Assembly: GCF_013415325.1 (NCBI RefSeq)
Contig: NZ_JACBYE010000026.1
Span: forward strand, 1-59,054
DNA: 59,054 nucleotides
Direction of reading: 5' to 3'
Source: Sanguibacter inulinus
GTDB lineage: Bacteria > Actinomycetota > Actinomycetes > Actinomycetales > Cellulomonadaceae
Positions 52,001 to 58,059 of the stretch are shown in pieces (positions within the stretch are counted from its first letter, which is position 1; the number at the start of each line of letters is the position of its first letter). Below the pieces are notes generated by a model that saw only the letters and a program-made list of their open reading frames with translations, was not told the DNA's origin and did no database searches. The translations under genes were made by a program, and so were the position numbers.

Positions 52001-53833
52001 GGCTTCGGCAACCCCCTCGTCTCGTCGGGCGGCACGGTGGTCGTCACCACCTCGCTGGGTGACGTGACGGCCACGACCGACCTCGGCGACGGCACGTACA
52101 CGGCGCGCCTCAGCGGCACCAGCACGGGGGATGCGACGCTCGGCTTCTCGATCGACGGGGTACAGGCCTCGGCGACGACAGACGTGTCCCTCGTCGCCGG
52201 GGGAGCCGACCCCGCGACGTCGACGGTCTCGGCCTCCCCGACGGTCCTCGTGGCCGACGGGACGAGCACCTCGGCCGTGACGGTCCGGCTGCGCGACGCA
52301 CAGGGCAACCCGCTGACTTCCGAGGGCGGATCCGTGACCCTCTCGACCGACCTCGGCACGCTCTCGGACGTCACCGACAACGGCGACGGCTCGTCGACCG
52401 CGACGCTCACCTCGGCCACGACGGCGGGCACGGCGACGGTCTCCTTCGCCGTCGACGGCGTCCGGGGGACCGGGACGGCGACGGTCGAGCTGGTCGCCGG
52501 ACCGCCCTCACCGACGACGTCGACCCTCACCGTCGCACCCACGACCATCGAGTCCGGAGGCGTCGACGCGTCGACGCTCACGGTCCGGCTGCTGGACTCC
52601 GTAGGGAACCCGCTCACCCAGGGCGGAGCCGCTGTGGTCCTCTCCTCCGACCTGGGCGAGGTCTCGCCGACAGTCGACCACGGGGACGGCACGTACACGG
52701 CGACCCTCACCTCGCTCCTGCCGGGGACGGCGACCGTCACCTTCACGGTCGGCGGGACCACCGCGGACGCGACGAGCACCGTCCAGGTCGTCGACACGAC
52801 AGCCGCCGAGGCGCCGGCGATCCTCGCGCCGACCGACGGCAGCCGGGTCAGCCCGACGGTCCAGATCTCAGGGTCTGGGGCGTCCGGGGCGACGCTCACG
52901 GTCTCTGTCGTCGGCGGGGGCGAGATCTGCACAGTCGTCGTGACGACCTCGGGGACGTGGGCCTGCAGCCCAGCCCAGCCGCTGCCCGAGGGCACGACGA
53001 CCTTCGTCGCCACCCAGGTGGACGGGTCCGGGAGCACGAGCGTCGGCTCCACACCCGTGAGCGTCGTCGTGGACGGGACCGCGCCGCCCGCCCCGGATCT
53101 CGATCCCACCACGGGCGACCTCGTCACCGGGCTCTCCGAGCCCGGGACCACGGTGACCGTCAGCGACTCCGGTGGCACAGTGCTCTGCACCGCGACAGCC
53201 GGACCCGACGGTCGCTTCGTCTGCGACCCCGAGGAGCAGGTCCCCGCAGGGACGCTCCTCTCGGCGACAGCGACCGACGAGGCGGGAAACACCTCCGAGG
53301 CCTCCTTCGTCAGGGTCGGCGGCGCGTCCCTCACCCTCGAGGCCGAGAGCCTCCTCAGCGGTGCTGAGCAGGTCGCGTACGGTCGCGGGTTCCTGCCCGG
53401 AGAGACCGTGGCCGGTCTCCTCGAGTCGACGCCCGTCGACCTCGGGACCCAGGTCGCCGACGCTGACGGCACGGTGACCTTCTCCTTCGTGCTCCCGGCC
53501 GACGTCGAGCTCGGTGCGCACACCGTGACCCTCACGGGGGAGCGCAGCGGCAGCGTGGCAGCCGACTTCGAGGTGGTCGCGGCACCCGTCGACCCGACGC
53601 CGCCGACCACCCCGACCACCCCGACTACCCCGATCTTGCCGACCGCCCCGAGCGTGGCACCGGGGAGCTCTGGTCCCTCAGCGCCAGCGGCACCGACGCC
53701 TTCCACCCCCCAGCACGGGCTGCTGTCCAGGACAGGCGCCGACCCCGCAGGTGCGCTCGTGGCGGCGGCTGCGGTGCTCCTCGGCCTGCTGCTGCTCGGA
53801 GCCTCGCGCCGGCGACGCGGGGAGGACGTGTGA
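43028..53833 (+). CDS. Giant repetitive surface protein: CSLREA/beta-helix head, Big_1 repeats, sortase-type tail
   Basis: A 3601-residue exported protein. A long signal peptide ends near TASAA (residue 46). A CSLREA motif (CTLRAALQESN) and a right-handed parallel beta-helix region follow to about residue 480, then a mixed Ig-like region. From about residue 760 to 3257 there are about 25 tandem invasin-like Big_1 domains of 100 residues each (consensus ADGTSTSTVTVRLLDANGNP). Two Ig-like domains with paired Cys, a further beta domain and a Pro/Thr-rich wall-spanning segment precede an LSRTG motif, a hydrophobic helix and RRRR, a sortase sorting signal. The role is most likely adhesion or cell contact. 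The ribosome site is GGAGGGG. Confidence 0.9.
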   Translation: MNTRDSDLGPRPARTRRAWVRSAGAVAVTAMLASLLAVLPATTASAADRTFLVDSLSAVGDDATVGDGVCATAAGACTLRAALQESNAIGTTDTVTIAPAEDVDASTPGVQTSGTIVGHATTSAGWMYSGALTPLGDLGAYFVATAPVTLDFQGRLGIRSLNDVYGSTAIYLNGPGVTLRNFTTVRSNETAVVVGPAGDGAVIENGSSLDPGSIDLERFLWLADGADRVTVRAVEIGSTYAAGGSAIRIAAGATVDGLTLDRIHMYDPDTERYTGLQGQGAATLSNLTVIGSRFEGFGGANHALDLRGFTLTNAQIVGNTFTRNSLTAGYTLVFINTPGLGAPNVISGNTFDNAGANAGTTSYAVYALLSRTAAQQSGWRIEDNYFDGFTSSSVYLAGTGILTAQRNTFGTASYGGLGAGNETSAVSMLTNATAASNSQVSTWYPTATSYDSAQCTLSISVTPPSSGTVPTVPVSIDAYYLPTGATSGATVHLGRQTLSAAGQMTVPYTLGPGQIRVQTIDATGRASQYSRTVQQTQADLCGPRVTVDQAASQADPTSMRDLRFTVAVSEPLATSGAGALTASDFSTAGSTAPGTRVTAVAKVNDTLYTVTARADASGTVTLSLPAGAVSDASGNLSAESTSTDGSVTYVSPLTIAPTSVTVTEGDLGSSYTVSSTLAATAPILVAATVGTPAWATVDPSTASLPTTGGSVSLVVTAVDDAETDGTRQTTITHTVTSTDQNFDGLVLAPVDLTVLDDDVVDAALSTLTVEPGTAVADGVDSLSATVTARNAAGGLVAGVALVVSVAPGASPASTTCTTSAAGTCSVPVTSTTPGTYQVSATLGGAAVQGSPASVTFVAGPADATTSTISASVAELVADNASQSEITVQLRDSLGHPLTTSGGTVAIATSEGTVGPTTDNGDGTYSAILTAPSEVSVATVSFTLDAVVGARTTTVTFVPGDASPARSTIVAADPTLVADGAATTEVTVTLLDGFDNPLTASGGDVVVATSAGTVSGTTDNGDGTYISTLTAPTTTGTAVLSFTVDGTQATATTEVGLVAGPVDLTLSTITADPVAITADGTSTAVATVQLRDAAGNAVTTGGGDVVVSSDLGTLTGTVDQGNGTYTSTLTSTTTPGTATLTFTVDGVEGSARATVDLVVGSADPTTSTIDASPTSIVADGTSTSAITVRLRDSQGTALETSGGVVVVSTDLGSVSATTDNGDGTYSAVLTSSSTTGAATLGFAIGDDEATSTASVAFVPGPVDLGLSEISANPTEILADGSSTSLVSVQLKDAQGNTIVGSTDVVSITTDLGTVTATTAVGDGLHTATLTSSTTAGTATLGYAVGGIDAPGTAQVELLVGAVDLAASTIVATPDSIVADGTSTSQLVVQLRDTNGNPLKTSGGTIVISTDAGTVGATTDVGDGTYTAELTSATTVGAATLSFSLDDVPGEATATVDFTAGPAALTTSTIEASSTSITADGASSSTVTVRLLDGNGNPLTTSGGTVVIATDAGTVGATTDVGDGTYTAVLTSGTTAGTATLSFTLDDVSAEATATVDFTAGAADLTASTIEASPTSITADGTSTSTVTVRLLDANGNPLTSSGGTVVVTTDAGTVGTTTDVGDGTYTAELTSSTTAGTATLSFTLDDVPAEATTAVELLAGAADAATSTIEAAPTSITADGISTSTITVQLLDTNGNALTTSGGTVVIATEGGTVGPTTDVGDGTYTAELTSATTAGTATVSFSLDDAPGTQTASVAFTPGDVDLSASTISASPTTILADGTSTSTVTVTLLDANGNPTGTSGGLVVVATDLGTVGATTDAGDGTYSAVLTSARTAGTATVSFTLDGAGAPATAPVALTAGAVDLGSSTIEADPMSITADGVSTSTVTVRLVDANGNALVSSGGEVVVFSSRGEVLGTVDEGDGSYTAVLRSSTAAGVAAVGFTLGGEVAGPTVPVTFVAGEASAGLSEISASPASITADGASTSTITVRLVDANGNPLTTSAGTVAIATDAGTLGATTDVGDGTYTAELTSSTTAGTATLSFTLDDARAEATATVDLTAGAVDLTTSTVEASPTSITADGTSTSTVTVRLVDANGNPLTSSGGTVLVSTDLGSVSSTTDVGDGTYTATLTSGTFAGQATVTFAVDDQPAESSATVDLLPAAADLTTSTVEASPTSITADGTSTSTVTVRLLDANGNALTTSGGTVVVATDAGTVGATTDVGDGTYTAELTSSTTAGTATLSFTLDDAAAEATAAVGFVAGPADTETSTVEASPTSITADGASTSTVTVRLVDGNGNPLTTSGGAVVIATDAGTLGTTTDNGDGTYTAVLTSSTTTGTATLSFTLDDVPAEATATVDFTSGTADLTASTIEADPTTLTADGSSTSTVTVRLVDGNGNPLTSSGGTVVVTSDLGTVGAVTDLGDGSYTAVFTAATTVGTATLGFTLDGTAAEATATVDLLAGPADPTRTTVEVFPTTLVADGTTTATVTVRTVDAQGNPVTTGGAPVAVSTDLGAVGPVTDLGDGTYTATLTSATTVGTATISFTLDGAAGSQSAEALFVAGSADPARSVVAADPTTITADGVSTSTLTVRLIDANGNPLTSSGGTVVLITDAGSVSATTDQGDGTYTATLLSPTTTGTATVSFTVDGVLAEATAAVALVAGAADPTLTTIEASPGQIVADGVSTSTVTVRLRDALGNPIASSRGTVVVATDAGTVSGTTDVGDGTYTATLTSAATAGVATLTFTLDETPGLDTATVTFVAGTASPTTSTIEASPDVLLADGASTSDVTVRLIDVNGNPLTSSGGTVVVSTTAGSVTAATDDGDGTYSATYTAATTPGTAVLSFTVGGVAADETATVDLVVGAGDPTTSTISASESTLVVGDDVESVITVQLRDLAGNTLTTPGGAVVIATDAGTLSATSDNGDGSYSAVLTAPLVAGQATVSYTLDGIPGTRTLVVSFLEGEASPSTSQILAAPSSIVADGVDGATVTVRLFDGFGNPLVSSGGTVVVTTSLGDVTATTDLGDGTYTARLSGTSTGDATLGFSIDGVQASATTDVSLVAGGADPATSTVSASPTVLVADGTSTSAVTVRLRDAQGNPLTSEGGSVTLSTDLGTLSDVTDNGDGSSTATLTSATTAGTATVSFAVDGVRGTGTATVELVAGPPSPTTSTLTVAPTTIESGGVDASTLTVRLLDSVGNPLTQGGAAVVLSSDLGEVSPTVDHGDGTYTATLTSLLPGTATVTFTVGGTTADATSTVQVVDTTAAEAPAILAPTDGSRVSPTVQISGSGASGATLTVSVVGGGEICTVVVTTSGTWACSPAQPLPEGTTTFVATQVDGSGSTSVGSTPVSVVVDGTAPPAPDLDPTTGDLVTGLSEPGTTVTVSDSGGTVLCTATAGPDGRFVCDPEEQVPAGTLLSATATDEAGNTSEASFVRVGGASLTLEAESLLSGAEQVAYGRGFLPGETVAGLLESTPVDLGTQVADADGTVTFSFVLPADVELGAHTVTLTGERSGSVAADFEVVAAPVDPTPPTTPTTPTTPILPTAPSVAPGSSGPSAPAAPTPSTPQHGLLSRTGADPAGALVAAAAVLLGLLLLGASRRRRGEDV
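45308..52800 (+). repeat. About 25 tandem 300-bp repeats encoding Big_1 domains
   Basis: Unit boundaries fall at 45611, 45911, 46211 and so on to 51911 without a single base of drift: 21 units of exactly 300 bp. The next unit (51911-52207) is 297 bp, then 300 bp again. Central units are nearly identical over long blocks: about 80 bp around 49211 and 49511 match base for base. The outermost units are the most divergent. Confidence 0.93.
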
Positions 53834-53908
53834 CGCTCCGGGGCGGAGAGTGAGCGCCCCGCAGCCCCCCGCCCCGGTTGCAAGCAGGTTCCCCGTACGC
53901 TGTGCCTC

Positions 53909-54808
53909 ATGACCCGCAGCAGACGCAACCCCGCCCGTTCTGGCGCCGCAGGGGTGCTCGTCCTCGTCGTCGCCGTCCTCCTGCCGCTCACGCTCGCAGC
54001 GCGGTGGGCGGACGACACTGTGGCGGACACCGACGGGTACGTCGCCGTCGCCGACGAGGTCGTCGCCGACCCTGCGGTCCAGGCAGCCCTCGCCGACCAG
54101 CTGACCACCCAGGTGGTCGGGCAGGTGCCCGCGACAGGGGTCGGGACAGTCGACACCGGGGTGCGCGGCATCGTCGAGGGAGCCGTGCAGCAGGCCGTGG
54201 CCAGCGACACCTTCGCCTCGGTCTGGTCGCAGGCGAACCGCACGGCTCACAGCACGGTCCTCGCCCTGCTTCAGGGTGAGACCTCCCGCGTCACCCTCGA
54301 CGACTCTGGTCAGGTGGTCCTCGAGCTCGGAGCCGTGGCCGACGCCGTCACCGCACGGATCGTCGAGTCCGGGCTCGTCAGCGCCGACGCGATCCCGACC
54401 TTCGACACGAGCGTCCCGTTGTTCCAGAGCAGCGCCCTCGACGACGCCCGGACCGGTTACGAGGCCCTCACGCTCGTCGCGACCTGGGCGCCGTGGGTCG
54501 CGCTCGCGGTCCTCGTGCTGGCTCTCGCCCTCGCGTACTCGCGCGGACTCGTGCTCATCTGGGTCGGCGTCCTGTCTGCCGTGGGGACAGGACTGCTCAT
54601 GGCAGTACTCGGGCTGCTCTCCGAGCGGGCGACCCTCGCGGTCACCAGCCCGTCTGTCTCGCCGGCTCTCGTGGGGTCGATCACCGACGTGTTCACCGAG
54701 TCCGCGCAGCACGCCCTGCGGACGGGGCTCGTCGTCTCCGGGGCGCTCGTGATCGTGGGGATCGTGGTGCTCCTCGTCGAGAAGACCGTCCGGTCGCACC
54801 GGGTCTAG
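53909..54808 (+). CDS. Actinobacterial integral membrane protein of unknown function
   Basis: A 299-residue protein with an N-terminal helix (residues 13-32), an extracytoplasmic domain of about 160 residues rich in small and acidic residues (VADTDGYVAVADEVVADPAVQ), and three C-terminal helices (about 190-210, 215-240 and 272-292). This layout is common in Actinobacteria and has no assigned function. A -10 box TACGCT (53896-53901) ends seven bases before the ATG, so it is probably leaderless. It converges on metX with a 34-bp gap that contains a short CCTGC/GCAGG hairpin. Confidence 0.75.
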   Translation: MTRSRRNPARSGAAGVLVLVVAVLLPLTLAARWADDTVADTDGYVAVADEVVADPAVQAALADQLTTQVVGQVPATGVGTVDTGVRGIVEGAVQQAVASDTFASVWSQANRTAHSTVLALLQGETSRVTLDDSGQVVLELGAVADAVTARIVESGLVSADAIPTFDTSVPLFQSSALDDARTGYEALTLVATWAPWVALAVLVLALALAYSRGLVLIWVGVLSAVGTGLLMAVLGLLSERATLAVTSPSVSPALVGSITDVFTESAQHALRTGLVVSGALVIVGIVVLLVEKTVRSHRV

Positions 54809-54842
54809 CCCTGCTCGGGCAGGACCGTCCGTGCCGCGACGG

Positions 54843-56111
54843 TCAGCGGCGCTTGTGCACCCCGGCGAGGAACTCGCCGACGATCGGCCCGAGCTGGTCG
54901 AACTCGATGAGGAACCCGTCGTGCCCGTAGGCCGAGCGCAGCAGCCGCACGGGCTCGGCGCGCGGGACCTCCCGCGCGATCCGCTCCGACTCGGCCGGGA
55001 GGAACAGCCTGTCGGTGTCCACGCCCACCACGAGCACCCGTGAGCGGATGGACTGGAGCGCCGTCGTCACGCCGCCACGGTCCCGACCGAGGTCGTGGGT
55101 CAGCATCGACTCGGTGAGCACCACGTAGCTGTTGGCGTCGAAGCGGCGGGCGAGCTTGGACGCGTGGTGGTCCAGGTAGGACTGCACGGCGAACCTGCCG
55201 CCGTGCATGGGGTCGTCGCCGCCCTGCGGGATCCGCCCGAAGCGCTCGTCGAACTCGATGGCGCTGCGGTAGGTGGTGTGGGCGATCGACCGGGCGATGC
55301 CGAGGCCGACGTGCGGACCGTCGCCGTCGGCCGCGTCGTAGTAGTCGCCGCCGCGGAACCTCGGGTCGGCGTGGATGGCTGTGAGCTGCGGGTGCGCCCA
55401 GGCGATCTGGTCCCCGGGGGTCTGCGCAGCCGAGGCGATGATCGCGGCGGACTCGACCTCGATGCCGGCCTCGGGGCCGAGCAGCGTCCACTCGAGAGCC
55501 CGCAGCCCGCCCATCGAGGCGCCGACCACGAGGGCCCACGAGGTGATGCCCAGCGACCTGGAGAGCTCGATCTCGGCGGCGACCTGGTCGCGCACGGTGA
55601 TGATCGGGAAGGCTGAGCCCCACGGCGCGCCGTCGGGCGCGAGGCTCGACGGCCCCGTCGACCCCTGGCAGCCGCCGACCACGTTCGGGGCCACCACGTA
55701 GTACCTGTCGGTGTCGATGGGTGCGCCCGGCCCCACCATCTCGGACCACCAGCCGGCGGTCGGGTGGCCCGGGCCCGCCTCGCCGGTGACGTGGCTGTCG
55801 CCGGTGAGGGCGTGCAGCACGAGCACGGCGTTGTCCCGGCGGTCGTTGAGCGTGCCCCACGACTCGTAGGCGACCTGGACGCCGGGGAGCTGCCCGCCAC
55901 CCTCGAGCTCGAGGGTCCCGATCTTGACGTGCTGCCTGTCGCCGACGGGGTCGCCGGGTCGCCAGGCTCCGCTCGCCGGGAAGGTGGTCGGGTCGAGGCG
56001 TCGCGACTGCGCGCGCGAGGGACCCCCGGAGCGGCTCCAGCCCTGCGGCTGGGGAGCGCCCCGGTCGACGTCGTCGGTCCGGTCGCCCGGACGCTGCTGC
56101 TCGTCGGTCAT
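54843..56111 (-). CDS. metX: Homoserine O-acetyltransferase
   Basis: Transfers an acetyl group from acetyl-CoA to homoserine, the activation step of methionine synthesis. The 422-residue alpha/beta-hydrolase-fold protein has the HALTGDSHV motif, the nucleophile elbow GASMGG and the catalytic His in YGHDGFLIE. The start is uncertain: ATG 56111 gives MTDEQQRPGD, while GTG 56213, eight bases after the metY stop, would add 34 residues of low complexity. It follows metY in the same transcript and so shares the Met/Cys leader. Confidence 0.94.
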   Translation of the reverse strand: MTDEQQRPGDRTDDVDRGAPQPQGWSRSGGPSRAQSRRLDPTTFPASGAWRPGDPVGDRQHVKIGTLELEGGGQLPGVQVAYESWGTLNDRRDNAVLVLHALTGDSHVTGEAGPGHPTAGWWSEMVGPGAPIDTDRYYVVAPNVVGGCQGSTGPSSLAPDGAPWGSAFPIITVRDQVAAEIELSRSLGITSWALVVGASMGGLRALEWTLLGPEAGIEVESAAIIASAAQTPGDQIAWAHPQLTAIHADPRFRGGDYYDAADGDGPHVGLGIARSIAHTTYRSAIEFDERFGRIPQGGDDPMHGGRFAVQSYLDHHASKLARRFDANSYVVLTESMLTHDLGRDRGGVTTALQSIRSRVLVVGVDTDRLFLPAESERIAREVPRAEPVRLLRSAYGHDGFLIEFDQLGPIVGEFLAGVHKRR

Positions 56112-56220
56112 CGTCGTCCACTGTACGGAGGTCCCGGCGCCCGGCACCCGGGTGTCCACGGCGGCCCGTGACGGGTCGTCGCAGCCTGGGCGGGACGCCG
56201 GGACCTCGCTCACGGTCGGC

Positions 56221-57579
56221 TCACGCGTCCTGCGCGGCGGGCGCTCCGGCGGCACCCTCGACGGCACCCTTGGCGGCGATGAAGCCACCCTCGAGGTCGG
56301 CGAGGATGTCGTCGACGTGCTCGATGCCCACGCTCAGCCTGACGAGACCCGGCGTGACGCCGGAGGCCGCCTGCTCCTCGGGCGACAGCTGGCTGTGGGT
56401 CGTGGACGCCGGGTGGATGACGAGGGAACGGACGTCGCCGATGTTCGCGACGTTCGAGTGCAGCTCGAGCGCCGACACGAAGGCCTGCCCGGCGGGGGAG
56501 CCACCTTCGATCTCGAAGGCGACGATCGCGCCAGCACCGCGCGGCGTGTACTTGAGGGCGTTGGCGTGCCACGGGCTCGACTCGAGGCCGGCGTAGTGGA
56601 CGCGGGCCACGTCGTCGCGGGCCTCGAGCCAGGCCGCGACCGTCGCCGCGTTCGAGACGTGCCGCTCGACCCGCAGCGACAGCGTCTCGATGCCCTGCGC
56701 GATGAGGAAGGCGTTGAAGGGCGAGATGGCCGAGCCGAGGTCGCGGAGCAGCTGCACGCGCGCCTTGAGGACGTAGGCGAGGTTCGCGCCGAGGATCCCG
56801 TCGACGCCGAGGTCGCGGGCGTAGACCAGCCCGTCGTAGCTGGGGTCCGGGGTGTTGAAGCCGGGGAAGCGCTCGGGGTCCTTCGAGAAGTCGAAGTTGC
56901 CGGAGTCGACGATCACGCCGCCGATGGCCGAGCCGTGCCCGCCGAGGTACTTGGTGGCCGAGTGCACGACGATGTCCGCGCCGAACTCGATCGGGCGCAG
57001 CAGGTAGGGGGTCGCCACGGTGTTGTCGACGATGAGCGGGACGCCGACCTCGTGCGCGACGGCGGCGACGGCCTCGATGTCGAGGATGTCGGCCTGCGGG
57101 TTCGGGATGGTCTCGCCGAAGAACGCCTTGGTGGTCGGGCGGACGGCGTCGCGCCAGGCCTGCGGGTCGTGCGGGTCGGTGACGAAGGTCGTGGTGATGC
57201 CGAGCTTCGACAGCGTGTTCTGGAGCAGGTTGTACGTGCCGCCGTACAGCGACGGGCTGGCGACCACGTGGTCACCGGCCTCGGCGACGTTGAGGATCGC
57301 GAAGGTGGTCGCAGCCTGCCCGGAGGAGAGCAGCAGCGCACCGACACCGCCCTCGAGGTCGGCGATGCGGTTCTCGACGGCCTCCTGCGTGGGGTTGCCG
57401 ATGCGCGTGTAGATCGGGCCGAGGTCCTTGAGGGCGAAGCGGTCAGCGGCGACGCCAGCATCGGGGAACACGAAGGATGTGGTCTGGAAGATCGGCAGCG
57501 CGCGCGCCCCGGTCGTCGGGTCGGGGGTCTGGCCGGCGTGGATCTGACGGGTCTCGAAGGACCAGCTGGGCGAGGTCAT
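56221..57579 (-). CDS. metY: O-acetylhomoserine aminocarboxypropyltransferase (sulfhydrylase)
   Basis: A 452-residue PLP enzyme that makes homocysteine from O-acetylhomoserine and sulfide. It shows the PLP-anchoring [10 protein letters not shown] segment with the catalytic Lys, [13 protein letters not shown], the SSGQAAT loop and [10 protein letters not shown], all typical of the Cys/Met metabolism family in its MetY branch. AGGAG lies five to nine bases before the ATG. It is the first structural gene behind a 240-nt leader that starts with a Met/Cys-rich short peptide, and is followed by metX, which makes its substrate. Confidence 0.96.
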   Translation of the reverse strand: MTSPSWSFETRQIHAGQTPDPTTGARALPIFQTTSFVFPDAGVAADRFALKDLGPIYTRIGNPTQEAVENRIADLEGGVGALLLSSGQAATTFAILNVAEAGDHVVASPSLYGGTYNLLQNTLSKLGITTTFVTDPHDPQAWRDAVRPTTKAFFGETIPNPQADILDIEAVAAVAHEVGVPLIVDNTVATPYLLRPIEFGADIVVHSATKYLGGHGSAIGGVIVDSGNFDFSKDPERFPGFNTPDPSYDGLVYARDLGVDGILGANLAYVLKARVQLLRDLGSAISPFNAFLIAQGIETLSLRVERHVSNAATVAAWLEARDDVARVHYAGLESSPWHANALKYTPRGAGAIVAFEIEGGSPAGQAFVSALELHSNVANIGDVRSLVIHPASTTHSQLSPEEQAASGVTPGLVRLSVGIEHVDDILADLEGGFIAAKGAVEGAAGAPAAQDA

Positions 57580-57820
57580 GAGGGCTCCTGGGAAGGTCGG
57601 GTGCGGGGAGCGCGTGCCGCACCTGTGCGACCGGCCGCGGCGGCCTGTCGCGTCCCTGCGAGAGCAGGAGGGGCAGACGGGGCCGGGAGCGGCCGGACGG
57701 CCTGCGGTCCGTCCCGCAGGGGCCAGGCTGGTTCGACGACGCGCTGTCGAGCAGTGAGCCTCGGGGTTGACGCCGGGTAGGGCGCGGGTCCGCGGGCTCG
57801 GTGAGCTCAGGGGTGCTCGG
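57580..57820 (-). promoter_or_regulatory. metYX leader region with attenuator-like hairpins
   Basis: This 241-bp stretch between the leader peptide and metY can form several GC-rich hairpins in the transcript. Examples are GGACGG/CCGTCC within 57695-57714 and GGCCG/CGGCC within 57680-57693. No SAM-I, SAM-II or SAM-IV core sequence is seen. The layout fits ribosome-mediated attenuation controlled by the leader peptide. Confidence 0.45.
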
Positions 57821-57844
57821 TCAGCAACACATTCGCATCGTCAT
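57821..57844 (-). CDS. Leaderless leader peptide MTMRMCC
   Basis: Seven codons plus stop: ATG ACG ATG CGA ATG then TGT TGC TGA. Five of seven residues are Met or Cys. A -10 element TACGCT lies at 57856-57851, six bases before the first ATG, so the transcript should begin at the start codon itself. Cys-rich leaderless short ORFs upstream of sulfur genes act as attenuators in mycobacteria. Here the Met and Cys codons would sense both sulfur amino acids and control metY-metX. Confidence 0.6.
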   Translation of the reverse strand: MTMRMCC

Positions 57845-57850
57845 GCTGGG

Positions 57851-57856
57851 AGCGTA
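57851..57856 (-). promoter_or_regulatory. -10 element of the metYX transcript
   Basis: TACGCT on the minus strand, correctly placed for initiation at the A of the leader-peptide ATG (57844). The -35 is weak (TTCCCC around 57880). Confidence 0.5.
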
Positions 57857-57969
57857 GGGTGCCGCAGCGGCCCAGGGGAAGCCGCGAGAGCCCCCAGTCT
57901 CACTGTGTGGACACCGCGTCTCACGCTGCGGGTGGGGCTCGTGTGACGTGTGGTGCGGGTGATACTTGC

Positions 57970-57993
57970 GTGAACGCTGTGACAGATGTTCAC
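57970..57993 (+). promoter_or_regulatory. Inverted repeat upstream of the secreted coiled-coil protein
   Basis: GTGAAC (57970-57975) and GTTCAC (57988-57993) are inverted with a 12-bp spacer. The right part also reads TGTGA-N7-TCACA, one base longer than a CRP/GlxR site. It lies 67 bp upstream of the start codon. Confidence 0.35.
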
Positions 57994-58059
57994 AGACGGG
58001 GCATCCGTGGGTACGCTCACGAGGACCGTCACGAGATTCATGCGAGAGGACCACCCGAG

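Noticed and set aside
43001-52400. Very long open frames on the minus strand opposite the giant surface-protein gene
   Set aside because: They repeat with the 300-bp units and arise because GC-rich repeat codons lack stops in the opposite frame; no ribosome sites or families.
45611-52507. CRISPR-like array
   Set aside because: The 300-bp periodic repeats are protein-coding Big_1 domains in one continuous frame, without spacers.
57580-57820. SAM riboswitch upstream of metY
   Set aside because: None of the conserved core sequences of SAM-I, SAM-II or SAM-IV could be found; the leader peptide explains regulation better.
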